Shown here: positions 55,737 to 64,000 of the stretch, piece after piece | How positions within the stretch are numbered: the first letter of the stretch is position 1 | Layout: each line of letters starts with the position of its first letter | Source of the DNA: Proteus mirabilis ATCC 29906 | Lineage (GTDB): Bacteria > Pseudomonadota > Gammaproteobacteria > Enterobacterales > Enterobacteriaceae | DNA length: 64,000 bases | Reading direction: 5' to 3' | Assembly: GCF_000160755.1 (NCBI RefSeq) | Contig: NZ_GG668577.1 | Span: 1 to 64,000 of the forward strand | Notes under the pieces: model-generated | Database searches by the model: none | The model's input: only the letters and a program-made list of their open reading frames with translations | Told to the model about the DNA's origin: nothing | Position numbers and translations under genes: made by a program

Positions 55737-57203
55737 TTAACAGGGTTGTTGTTGGTAACGATAGATATCTCCTTCTTTAATAAAAATCAGTCGATGGGTA
55801 ATACAGTGAGGTGCATCTTCTTGATGATGACTGACAAACAGTAGTTGAGTATTGCTATGGCTTATCATGATATCAATAAAGCGCTGTACTAATAGTCTAT
55901 TGGTTGTATCTAATCCTTGTAGTGGTTCATCGAGGATCAATAATGTCGGGTGTTTAACCAATGCTCTTACAATTAATACTAGACGCTGTTGTCCCCATGA
56001 AAGTGAGTGAAAAGGATGGTTAGCGAGTGCAGTTAAACCAATTAGTGTTAGCCATTCATCCGCTAATTTTTGCTGTTTATCGGTAACGGCTTGATAAATA
56101 CCAATAGAGTCATGAAAACCAGAAATAATCACATTTTTCACACTTGAAGAGACGCGATAGCTTTGATGTAAGGCATTACTAACATAACCAATATGGCGTT
56201 TGATCTCCCAAATGGTTTCACCACTGCCTCTTTTACGACCAAATAGTGTTAAATCATTGCTATAGCCTTGAGGATGATCTCCTGTGATTAAGCTTAATAA
56301 GGTCGATTTTCCTGCGCCATTAGGACCTAATATTTGCCAATGTTGTTGTGGTTTAACTTCCCAGGTTAAGTGATGGAGCACAGGTTTATCATTATAACTG
56401 ACCACGCCATCCTTAAGTATAATAGGGGAAAGCGTTGGTGGTAAGGTAGGAACTGCATCAACGGAGTCTGAGGCGGGTAAGATCAGATTTTCAAGTGTTT
56501 CACTGTGAGATAATTGCGCAATTACTGAGTCTGATAAAATATCACTTTTTTTACCTTGTGCCACGAGTTTACAGTCAATCAATAAGCCAGCATTTTGCAC
56601 AAAATCAGGAATATCATTAAAGCGATTTAAAATAAGAACAATCGTTAGCTTTTGTTGATGTAGTGATGAAAGTAACTCACTTAATGTACGACGAGAGTCA
56701 ATATCTAAACCATCAAAAGGCTCATCTAAAATTAATAGATCAGGTTTATTCATCAATAACTGAATAAGCAGTACCTTACGAGACTCTCCCGTTGAAAGAT
56801 ATTTAAAACGCCTTGATAAAAGTGCATCAATACCAAATTGTTTTGCTAATAACAGGCAGCGATCATTATCTTTTACCTGCATTTGGATCACCTGAGCCAC
56901 GGTTAATCCCGTATCATCCTCATCTTCACTTAATAAGTCTGTATTGTTACGCAGCCACTCTTCCTCTATCATTTTTTGTAATTTTTCAAAAGAGAGATTA
57001 ATCGGACGAGTAAACCTATTAATAAGCTCACCCGATAATAAAATCCCCTCTTGGCATAATGTATTAGCGAGCGCCGTTTTACCACTACCATTGCTACCAA
57101 CGAATGCCCAACTTTCTCCTTCATTGATAGTTAAATCATCGATATGCAAGCAGAGTGTATCACTTAAGCGAAACAGTGTTTTTGTGAGTTGCAAGTACTT
57201 CAT
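55737..57203 (-). CDS. modF: Duplicated ABC ATPase ModF
   Basis: A 488-residue cytoplasmic protein with two ABC ATPase domains and no membrane part. The first has Walker A GSNGSGKTAL, signature LSTGESRK and Walker B LLILDEPFDGLD; the second has Walker A GPNGAGKSTLL, signature LSWGQQRL and Walker B LLILDEPLQGLD. It matches E. coli ModF along its length, including HWQILGPNGAGKSTLLS and GYVSNALHQSYRV. The start at ATG 57203 is preceded by AAGGATAA. modE and modABC are not adjacent. Its role in molybdate metabolism is tentative even in E. coli. Confidence 0.9.
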   Translation of the reverse strand: MKYLQLTKTLFRLSDTLCLHIDDLTINEGESWAFVGSNGSGKTALANTLCQEGILLSGELINRFTRPINLSFEKLQKMIEEEWLRNNTDLLSEDEDDTGLTVAQVIQMQVKDNDRCLLLAKQFGIDALLSRRFKYLSTGESRKVLLIQLLMNKPDLLILDEPFDGLDIDSRRTLSELLSSLHQQKLTIVLILNRFNDIPDFVQNAGLLIDCKLVAQGKKSDILSDSVIAQLSHSETLENLILPASDSVDAVPTLPPTLSPIILKDGVVSYNDKPVLHHLTWEVKPQQHWQILGPNGAGKSTLLSLITGDHPQGYSNDLTLFGRKRGSGETIWEIKRHIGYVSNALHQSYRVSSSVKNVIISGFHDSIGIYQAVTDKQQKLADEWLTLIGLTALANHPFHSLSWGQQRLVLIVRALVKHPTLLILDEPLQGLDTTNRLLVQRFIDIMISHSNTQLLFVSHHQEDAPHCITHRLIFIKEGDIYRYQQQPC

Positions 57204-57378
57204 TATTATTATCCTTGTTTTTATTACAAGTAGAATACTTACCAATATCGGTTTAATTAAAACTTGTCAATATTTGTTGCTGATCGCTTAAGTAAAAATA
57301 GTGCAGAGAGAATAAAAAAGATAAAAGATGGGCAAGATTATTTATGTTATTTTAATAAAAACATAAGGACTCGTTTAT

Positions 57379-58938
57379 ATGAATAACATTAAAAGGGAAT
57401 GTGTTAACTATTTATTAGGATTAATGGCGCTATTTTTATTAACGATAAGTAAGATAACTTTTGCAGAAATAAATAATAATGTAAATAATTGCTTCTTAAT
57501 TAATGAAATAAAAATAGAAAGGAATGGTTTATTAACTAATAAGGCACAAAAAGAATTAATATCTAAATATATAAATAAATGTTTAACATTAAGTGATATG
57601 CAACATATCATTAAATCAATGACTAATGCGTATATTGAAAAAGGCTATATTACTTCACAAGCTTTTATTGCCGATCAAGATCTCTCAAATCATCAGTTAA
57701 CCATTAACGTAATTGAAGGAAAGATAAAATCAATCTTTATTGATAATATGACTTCCCCCATGGTTGATATTCTATTTCCTTCATATCAAGATAAACGACT
57801 TAATTTACGTGAGTTAGAGCATGGGCTTGAACAACTTAATCGATTAACAACATCACTATATAGATTAGATATTCAACCTAGTGACAGGATAGGATACTCG
57901 ACTATTTTTATTTATAAGGAAAACGAAACGCATCCTTTCAGAAATCAACTTACTATTGATAATTCAGGTTCAAAAGCAACAGGTGAAATGTTACTGACGA
58001 ATACCACAGCAATAGATTCGTTATTTGGATTTGGAGAGCAGTGGGAGCTCTCCTTAAATAGTAATACAGATTTATTACATTCACATTATTATAGAGGCTA
58101 TACAGCGAGTATAAACATTCCCTATGGCTATTGGTTTTATCAATATCAGTTATCTTATAACCGTTCTTCTCATTTTATTAAAAGTTATAGTAATCAATAT
58201 ATCTATAAAAGTATAAATACTAATCAGCAAGTTGATATTAGTCGTTTACTTTATCGGGATAGTAAGAAGAAGATAATATTAAAAGGCATATTAAAGCATA
58301 AAAAAGTAAGAACGGAATTAGCCAAACAGCCGATATTAATCAATAGCCCAACATTAACATCACTATCATTAGCGCCTCAATATCATTTTAATCTGACATC
58401 AGGTTATTTATCTATTAATCCATCAGCAGAAATTGGGTTGTCTTTTTTTGGGGCATCACCTGATTATATTGCTGAAAACTCACCCCGAAGCCACTATAGA
58501 AAATTGAGTCTAAATATACATTATCAATATTTATTTCCTTACTCTGTCTCCTATATTACGTCTTTTTATGGTCAATATACATCTGATAATCTTTATAGTG
58601 TGGAAAAAATAACCATAGATGGATTAAATGCGGTTCGTGGTACTAAACAAAATAAGCTTAGTGCCAATAGAGGACTTTATTGGCGTAATGAAATTAATAC
58701 ACCATGGATAAATTCATTTTTAGGTCAATGGCGTTTTATTACGGCTGTTGATTATGGCGTTATCTATTCTGATCAATATGAAACAAAGCAGCAGTCTTTA
58801 TTAGCTGGCGCTATGGGGCTTTCATTTTATCGTTCCCCTTTTTCTTCACAACTATTGATAAACAAACCATTCATTTATCCAAAGTGGTCAAATGCTAACC
58901 AATGGTCTTTATCTTGGTCAATTTCTTTTGCTCTTTAA
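57379..58938 (+). CDS. Two-partner secretion transporter (TpsB, FhaC/CdiB-like)
   Basis: Outer-membrane Omp85-type barrel that secretes the downstream exoprotein. The 519 residues have a signal peptide (about 1-29, LMALFLLTISKITFA), two POTRA domains (about 38-115 with CLTLSDMQHIIKSMTNAYIE and GYITSQAF, and about 118-190), and a 16-strand barrel from about 195 to the end. The L6-loop VRGY motif appears as VRGT (Val419-Thr422), with the functionally important Arg retained. It lies 14 bases before the TpsA gene, the classical tpsBA operon order. It is AT-rich relative to the core genes. Confidence 0.88.
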   Translation: MNNIKRECVNYLLGLMALFLLTISKITFAEINNNVNNCFLINEIKIERNGLLTNKAQKELISKYINKCLTLSDMQHIIKSMTNAYIEKGYITSQAFIADQDLSNHQLTINVIEGKIKSIFIDNMTSPMVDILFPSYQDKRLNLRELEHGLEQLNRLTTSLYRLDIQPSDRIGYSTIFIYKENETHPFRNQLTIDNSGSKATGEMLLTNTTAIDSLFGFGEQWELSLNSNTDLLHSHYYRGYTASINIPYGYWFYQYQLSYNRSSHFIKSYSNQYIYKSINTNQQVDISRLLYRDSKKKIILKGILKHKKVRTELAKQPILINSPTLTSLSLAPQYHFNLTSGYLSINPSAEIGLSFFGASPDYIAENSPRSHYRKLSLNIHYQYLFPYSVSYITSFYGQYTSDNLYSVEKITIDGLNAVRGTKQNKLSANRGLYWRNEINTPWINSFLGQWRFITAVDYGVIYSDQYETKQQSLLAGAMGLSFYRSPFSSQLLINKPFIYPKWSNANQWSLSWSISFAL

Positions 58939-58952
58939 ATAAGGAATTTTTT

Positions 58953-61900
58953 ATGCATAAAAAGGATATTTCGCGAAAACAGCGTTTAATAAGCTATTGT
59001 GTTATTTATTTAACCGCTATTTACCCATTGCATCCTGCTTGGGGCTCTGTCATTACTTCATCTGATAAAACGATAACAATAAACCAGCAAAATAATATTC
59101 CTATTATTAATATTGCAACACCTAATGACAGTGGTGTTTCTCATAATAGATTTAATGTCTTTAATGTTAATAAACAGGGGGCAGTACTTAATAATTCGCA
59201 AGTTGATGCCAATAGTCAATTAGCAAAAAAAATATCTGCTAATAAAAATTTAAAAGGTAATACGGCTAATTTAATTATTAATGAAGTTGTCGGTAATAGT
59301 CGTTCACAGTTATTAGGTAAATTAGAAGTTGCAGGACAACAAGCGGATGTTTTAATTGCTAATCCTAATGGAATTAGTTGTGATGGTTGCTCATTTATTA
59401 ATACTCCATCAATTACTCTCACGACGGGAAAGCCTCAATTTAGCCCTCAAGGTACCTATTCGGCACTAGAAGTAAAAAAAGGCAGTATTGTTATTGGTAA
59501 GCAAGGTATGAATGCCGATTTGCAAAATTATGCCGATATTATTAGTCGTAGTATTGAAATAAATGGAAAGATAAATGCTAAAAATCTCTCTTTAATGCAA
59601 GGGAATAACCATATTGATTTCGGCAAAGGGACAGTAAATAGCATTAATGGAGAAGGTGTAAAACCGACCGTCGCTATTGATACAAAAGCATTGGGTGGAA
59701 TGTATGCCAATCAAATACGCTTAGTTAGCACAGAAAAAGGGGTCGGTGTTAATTTAACTGATATTCAAACAAAACAAAATAGTATCAATTTAACAGTTGA
59801 TGGCAAAATTACCTTTAATGGCAATATTCAATCTGAGCAAGATATTAATGTTAGTAGCAAAGCGCTACAAATGAATAGTAATGCCAGCTTAAAAGCGCAA
59901 AGAGATATTACATTAGCAACTAATACGCTAACGAATCATAGTGATATTATCGCAGAAAAGGATATGCGTTTATTCGTAGATAAATTCACTAATAAAGGTG
60001 AAAAAGCGCTTATTCAAGCAAAAGATAATTTATGGATACAAAAAAATGCACAGGGTGAACCAAGTAGTTTAATTGAAAATCAATCAGCCACCATAAAAAC
60101 AGAAAAGGGTGATTTGATTATTAGAACCAAGAAATTGGTTAATGAATCTATTACTCCTTTATTTAAAGAAATAAAGCAAGAGCCTGATTCTACATCGTCT
60201 ATAAATATAGGTACTCATTTTCTTCATCCTTACAATAGTCCTACGAATAATTTCCTTATAATTATTTTACTTGCTGAATTAAAAGAACTCTCTGATAAAA
60301 AGTGGTTTGATATATTAGATTTAAAAAATAATGGAGGTGTTAATGTAGAACGCTCATTATTTGAAAAGAATAAAAAGTATGTTCCTAGTGTTATTTATTC
60401 TGGTAAAAATTTATATATACAATCTAACGAGTTTTTTAATACCCAATCTGATATTTTTGCAACTAATGATCTTATCGCAACGGGAAACAATGCAAAAGTA
60501 TACTATTATCGGTTTGGACACCTTAATAAATGGGATCTTTATTCTCATGATAATGCTCATATTTTTTATCGAGATGATGTAAATAAATATAATATTGATG
60601 AAACTAAATTTCAAAAAATAGTTCATTTTATTCCCTTTACTAAAATTGGAAGTCATTATGAATTTATTGTAGATAGTGCTTCTGAATATATGATAAAAGC
60701 AGGTAATAATTTAGTTTTAGATTTTAAAGATAGTATAGCGTTAGAACGTAAATTTCCATTTTTAGAAAAAGAAATTAAAAAGTATAGAAGAATATCTGAT
60801 TTTGAAAGTACTATATTAGCTAAAAATATACTATTAAATGCTAATAATTTAAATATCTCATTAAATTTAAAATCAAGTAACTCTTTATCTGTTATTGCTA
60901 ATAAAAATATAAATATAAGTAATTCAAATTTATTATCTGGTGATATTATAAATTTAACAGCAATTGATAATGTTAATTCTGAAAATATAGATGTAACGGC
61001 AAAGCATTTTTCCATCATAACTAAGAATGGAGATATTAATTATTCATTTAGCCCTATAGCCTCTTATACTCTGAATAGCATTAAGGCACCATTTATTGAT
61101 GTGTCTGAAAAAATAGACTTTTATTCAGGTAAAAACATTTACATTTCAAATGTAATAATTAATGAATCAAATGAAAAAAGTTTATCAGCATTAGAGAATA
61201 TTAAAATAAAACGCGATGAGTCTTTATTTTTCAACCTAATGCCAAATTTTAGAGATGAACAATATATTTCAGCGTTTTTATTTAATATGGGGCTTTGGAA
61301 AAGTAAGAATAATATAAGCTTGATGGCTGGTAAAGATATTGTTAGTCAGGGAATAAAATATTATAGTAACAAAGAAATAACTTTTAATGCAGGACAAGAT
61401 ATTTTTCTTGCCTCCAAATTAATAAAAGAAGCCGCTCCTTTTTTCAGTGATATTTATTACCCCCAACTACAATCTAAATTATTTTCAGATAATAACCTTA
61501 TTTTAAATGCCGCGCGTGATATTGATTTAAGTTCAACAGTATTAAATTCAAAAGATAAAATCATTGTATTAGCGGGTAGAAATATAAAACTGGGTGCAAA
61601 TGCTTATTCCGCCATCAAAGATCCCCACGAAGATGCGCAAGACATTCAATATGCCACCACATCCATTATGGGAAATAAAGGTATTTCTATTGCATCATCA
61701 GGCTCACTCACAACAGAAGGAAGTTCACTTAAATCAGAGGGGGATATTGCTATTTCCAGTGGTGGCAATATCCAATTGGGATCAGTAAGAACACATTTTC
61801 GTAAAGAGTCGGACTCAGAGTTAGAAGAACTTCGTAAACAAGTCAGTACTGAAATTAATAGCGGTAATCATCTAACACTATTATCTGAGGGCAGTATTTT

Positions 61901-64000
61901 ATTTCAGGCCTCTCAATTGGCTGCTAATAAAAAGATGGATATTGCTGCTAAAGGTGGATTTCTTTATGCACAGGCAATGGAAGAATCCAGTTACTATGAA
62001 GAAGAAAAGAAAAAATGTAATTGGTGGACACTGTGTGCGACTAAAAAGAAATATACCAAAACATTTAATAACACAACGAATAAAGTTACCGAGTTTATTG
62101 CTAATGACGATATTAATTTAATTGCTAAAGATGATATCACTTTAGAAGCAAGCAAATTAGAGACAGCAAAGAATGCCAAATTAACCAGTAAAACAGGAGG
62201 CATTAATTTTAAAGCGGTGAAAGATACTGCTTTTAAACAAGTTATTACTCGTTCAAAAGATATATATATCACTCAACGTAATCAGGGATACACCAAGGGA
62301 ACATGGCTATTACCTGAACTCTATATTGGCGGAAAGCTGACTATCGATGCGCCAAAAGGCATATCTGCAGATATTAAAGCCAAAAAAGAGCAATCTTTAG
62401 AGCAGGCATTAACTGCCTTAAGTAACACACCAGAATATGCTTGGCTTAATGCGCTCCAACGTCAAGAAAATATTAATTGGAATTTAGTGAAAGACACTTA
62501 TTCCAGTTGGGATGATAAAACCCAGCAGTTAAATCCAGTTGTTGGTGCGGTTATTGCCATCGCGGTAGGGGTTGCAACTTATGGTACGGCAACAGCTGCC
62601 TCAATAGGAGGAATGGCAAGTAATGCCACTATTGCTGCAGGAGCCTCTGCGGGGGTTGCGTCAACGGCATCAGTTGCGGCACAAGCCGGTTTTGCTTCTT
62701 TAGTTTCGCAAGCTGCGGTCTCTTTAGCTGAAAATCAAGGCAATATTTCTAAAACATTTGGCGCCTTAAGTCGCAGTGATACGGTGAAATCCATTGTCAC
62801 CAGTATGACCGTTGCAGGCGCCTTGCAAGGTCTTGACCAATTTATGGGTTGGGATCAAGCAATACAGGGGGGAACATTACCGACAACAGGCAAGTTGCTT
62901 GCGACGGATAATGCCACATGGACTCAAGTTGCTCAACGCGTTGCCTCACAGTCAGTAGTGAGTTCTACACTGGGCACAGCCATTCAAGGTGGCAGTTTTA
63001 TTGATAATTTTAAAACTGCGCTATTAAGCCATATCGGCAGTCAATTTCACGCTGAAGGTGCCAATCTCATTGGTGATAACGGTGCGATATTAGGGCATGC
63101 AGGAAAGGTTTTAAGCCATTCTGTTGTTGCAGGAGTGAGTGCTGAAATTGCAGGAGGCAGTGTAACAGGTGCAGTAGCCGGCGCCTTGGCAGCAGAAATA
63201 GCGGCAATATCGCTACAAAGTAAATTATTTGAGCCTAGTTATTTAAATGAAACTGACAGACAAGTTGCATTAATTCAAGAGGCACTACATGGCAATGAAG
63301 GAAAAACACAGCTCACTAAATTAATTGGTGCACTGACAGGCGCTATTGTGACTCGTAAGCCTGAGGGCGTATTTTCTGCGGCTAATTCTGCGGAGTTAGT
63401 TTATCGACATAATTACAGCGAACATATGCTTTCAAAGCTAGCACTAGAAAATAATAAGGACATAATTGCAGCGTCAAAAGGTGATGTTGCAGCAGCAGAA
63501 AGAGTTGTAAATCGACAAAATGCAGGGATGATTGCGATTGCTCTTGGTTTAGGAGGAAGTGCGAGCATTATTGGTGGTCACACTGTTATTGCAGCAACAC
63601 CAGAACTTATTGCTATTACGCAAGCTGCATTTAGTACATGTAAAGCTAATTGGGTTTATTGTGCTAATCAGCTAGGTATTAATATCGCTGGGATATCAGC
63701 TCCAGAAGCTGCAATCGCTGGTGTCACCGTTGGTACTGGTTATAAAGTATTAGCTAGTTCAGAAGAAAGTGCTAAAGCTTTCTCTAGCATGTTAGCTAAT
63801 AGTTCAAAGTCTTTAATGACTTCAGGAAAATTAAATATAACTGCTATAAAACCGATAGTAGAACAAGAAAAATTATTAATAACTACCAACAAAAAAGCTA
63901 TTGAAATAATCAATAACGGGGAGTTTATAATATATTCAGGAGTAACTACGAATGGATATAAAGTATCTAATGGAGCCAAAACCGTAGTTTTTAAAAATGA
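58953..64000 (+). CDS. Two-partner secretion exoprotein, CdiA/FHA-like, 3' end outside window
   Basis: The frame from ATG 58953 (after AAGGAA) stays open for 1682 codons to the window edge. In order it encodes an extended signal peptide (about 1-35, basic MHKKDISRKQR then a hydrophobic core); a TPS secretion domain with NEVVGNSRSQLLGKLEVAGQ and NPNGISCDGC at 137-146; FHA-type beta-helix repeats; an AT-rich middle part (about 407-870) lacking clear repeats; renewed repeats; a DUF637-like region near 1190-1330 (LSRSDTVKSIVTSMTVAGAL); and a pretoxin-like segment NSAELVYRHNYSEHML near 1477. Hydrophobic stretches follow at about 1510-1600. This plan fits contact-dependent inhibition effectors, whose toxin forms the C-terminus. 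Toxin and immunity gene lie beyond the edge. Confidence 0.85.
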   Translation, partial: MHKKDISRKQRLISYCVIYLTAIYPLHPAWGSVITSSDKTITINQQNNIPIINIATPNDSGVSHNRFNVFNVNKQGAVLNNSQVDANSQLAKKISANKNLKGNTANLIINEVVGNSRSQLLGKLEVAGQQADVLIANPNGISCDGCSFINTPSITLTTGKPQFSPQGTYSALEVKKGSIVIGKQGMNADLQNYADIISRSIEINGKINAKNLSLMQGNNHIDFGKGTVNSINGEGVKPTVAIDTKALGGMYANQIRLVSTEKGVGVNLTDIQTKQNSINLTVDGKITFNGNIQSEQDINVSSKALQMNSNASLKAQRDITLATNTLTNHSDIIAEKDMRLFVDKFTNKGEKALIQAKDNLWIQKNAQGEPSSLIENQSATIKTEKGDLIIRTKKLVNESITPLFKEIKQEPDSTSSINIGTHFLHPYNSPTNNFLIIILLAELKELSDKKWFDILDLKNNGGVNVERSLFEKNKKYVPSVIYSGKNLYIQSNEFFNTQSDIFATNDLIATGNNAKVYYYRFGHLNKWDLYSHDNAHIFYRDDVNKYNIDETKFQKIVHFIPFTKIGSHYEFIVDSASEYMIKAGNNLVLDFKDSIALERKFPFLEKEIKKYRRISDFESTILAKNILLNANNLNISLNLKSSNSLSVIANKNINISNSNLLSGDIINLTAIDNVNSENIDVTAKHFSIITKNGDINYSFSPIASYTLNSIKAPFIDVSEKIDFYSGKNIYISNVIINESNEKSLSALENIKIKRDESLFFNLMPNFRDEQYISAFLFNMGLWKSKNNISLMAGKDIVSQGIKYYSNKEITFNAGQDIFLASKLIKEAAPFFSDIYYPQLQSKLFSDNNLILNAARDIDLSSTVLNSKDKIIVLAGRNIKLGANAYSAIKDPHEDAQDIQYATTSIMGNKGISIASSGSLTTEGSSLKSEGDIAISSGGNIQLGSVRTHFRKESDSELEELRKQVSTEINSGNHLTLLSEGSILFQASQLAANKKMDIAAKGGFLYAQAMEESSYYEEEKKKCNWWTLCATKKKYTKTFNNTTNKVTEFIANDDINLIAKDDITLEASKLETAKNAKLTSKTGGINFKAVKDTAFKQVITRSKDIYITQRNQGYTKGTWLLPELYIGGKLTIDAPKGISADIKAKKEQSLEQALTALSNTPEYAWLNALQRQENINWNLVKDTYSSWDDKTQQLNPVVGAVIAIAVGVATYGTATAASIGGMASNATIAAGASAGVASTASVAAQAGFASLVSQAAVSLAENQGNISKTFGALSRSDTVKSIVTSMTVAGALQGLDQFMGWDQAIQGGTLPTTGKLLATDNATWTQVAQRVASQSVVSSTLGTAIQGGSFIDNFKTALLSHIGSQFHAEGANLIGDNGAILGHAGKVLSHSVVAGVSAEIAGGSVTGAVAGALAAEIAAISLQSKLFEPSYLNETDRQVALIQEALHGNEGKTQLTKLIGALTGAIVTRKPEGVFSAANSAELVYRHNYSEHMLSKLALENNKDIIAASKGDVAAAERVVNRQNAGMIAIALGLGGSASIIGGHTVIAATPELIAITQAAFSTCKANWVYCANQLGINIAGISAPEAAIAGVTVGTGYKVLASSEESAKAFSSMLANSSKSLMTSGKLNITAIKPIVEQEKLLITTNKKAIEIINNGEFIIYSGVTTNGYKVSNGAKTVVFKN

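Noticed and set aside
1-64000. CRISPR array, insertion sequence or prophage
   Set aside because: No spaced identical repeats, transposase-like ORFs, terminal inverted repeats or phage structural genes were seen.

Overview
The window is chromosomal DNA from an enterobacterium of the Morganellaceae, most probably Proteus. The evidence is low-GC DNA, proteins very close to but distinct from their Escherichia coli counterparts, E. coli-like gene order in blocks (chiP-fur-fldA-ybfE-ybfF-seqA-pgm; gltA/sdhCDAB-sucABCD; cydABX-ybgE; ybgC-tolQRAB-pal-cpoB-tRNA-Lys; pnuC-aroG-gpmA-modF), and the absence of nadA from its usual place beside pnuC, which fits the known nicotinate requirement of Proteus. 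The species cannot be fixed from the sequence alone.

Layout. 1-10.6 kb: a holE-like gene interrupted by a stop, glnS, the chitoporin gene chiP with a ChiX-type sRNA target and a NagC-like palindrome, a frameshifted hicB-like antitoxin gene, fur, fldA, ybfE, ybfF, seqA, pgm and yehS. 10.7-12.8 kb: a parDE toxin-antitoxin pair, ybfA and ybgI. 12.9-23.6 kb: a minus-strand cluster yehI-yehL-yehM-yehP-yehQ encoding a HEAT/DUF4132 giant protein, a MoxR AAA+ ATPase, a DUF5682 protein, a von Willebrand A (VWA) protein and a SWIM zinc-finger protein. Its function is unknown, and it is the best candidate here for an undescribed multi-protein system. 24-26 kb: an MFS efflux gene divergent from an AraC-type regulator. 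26-37.7 kb: the TCA-cycle block gltA, sdhCDAB, sucABCD. 37.7-39.2 kb: a long non-coding stretch ending in the cyd promoter region. 39.2-42.4 kb: cytochrome bd (cydABX-ybgE). 42.4-45.2 kb: a LysR/MFS/small-protein islet that separates cyd from tol. 45.5-50.9 kb: the Tol-Pal envelope system. 51-51.3 kb: two identical tRNA-Lys genes. 51.4-57.2 kb: an ANT(6)-like nucleotidyltransferase gene, pnuC with a NadR-type operator, aroG, gpmA and modF. 57.4-64 kb: a two-partner secretion locus made of a TpsB transporter and a CdiA/FHA-like exoprotein that is still open at the window edge.

How the genes work together. GltA, the 2-oxoglutarate dehydrogenase subunits SucAB, succinyl-CoA synthetase SucCD and succinate dehydrogenase SdhCDAB form a contiguous half of the TCA cycle. 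They feed electrons to quinone that cytochrome bd can oxidise under low oxygen, and CRP-like and FNR-like sites mark that control. Tol-Pal spans the envelope for outer-membrane constriction. The accessory insertions (parDE, the LysR/MFS islet, the ANT(6)-like gene, the secretion pair) sit between conserved blocks. No CRISPR array, insertion sequence, prophage or rRNA gene was seen.
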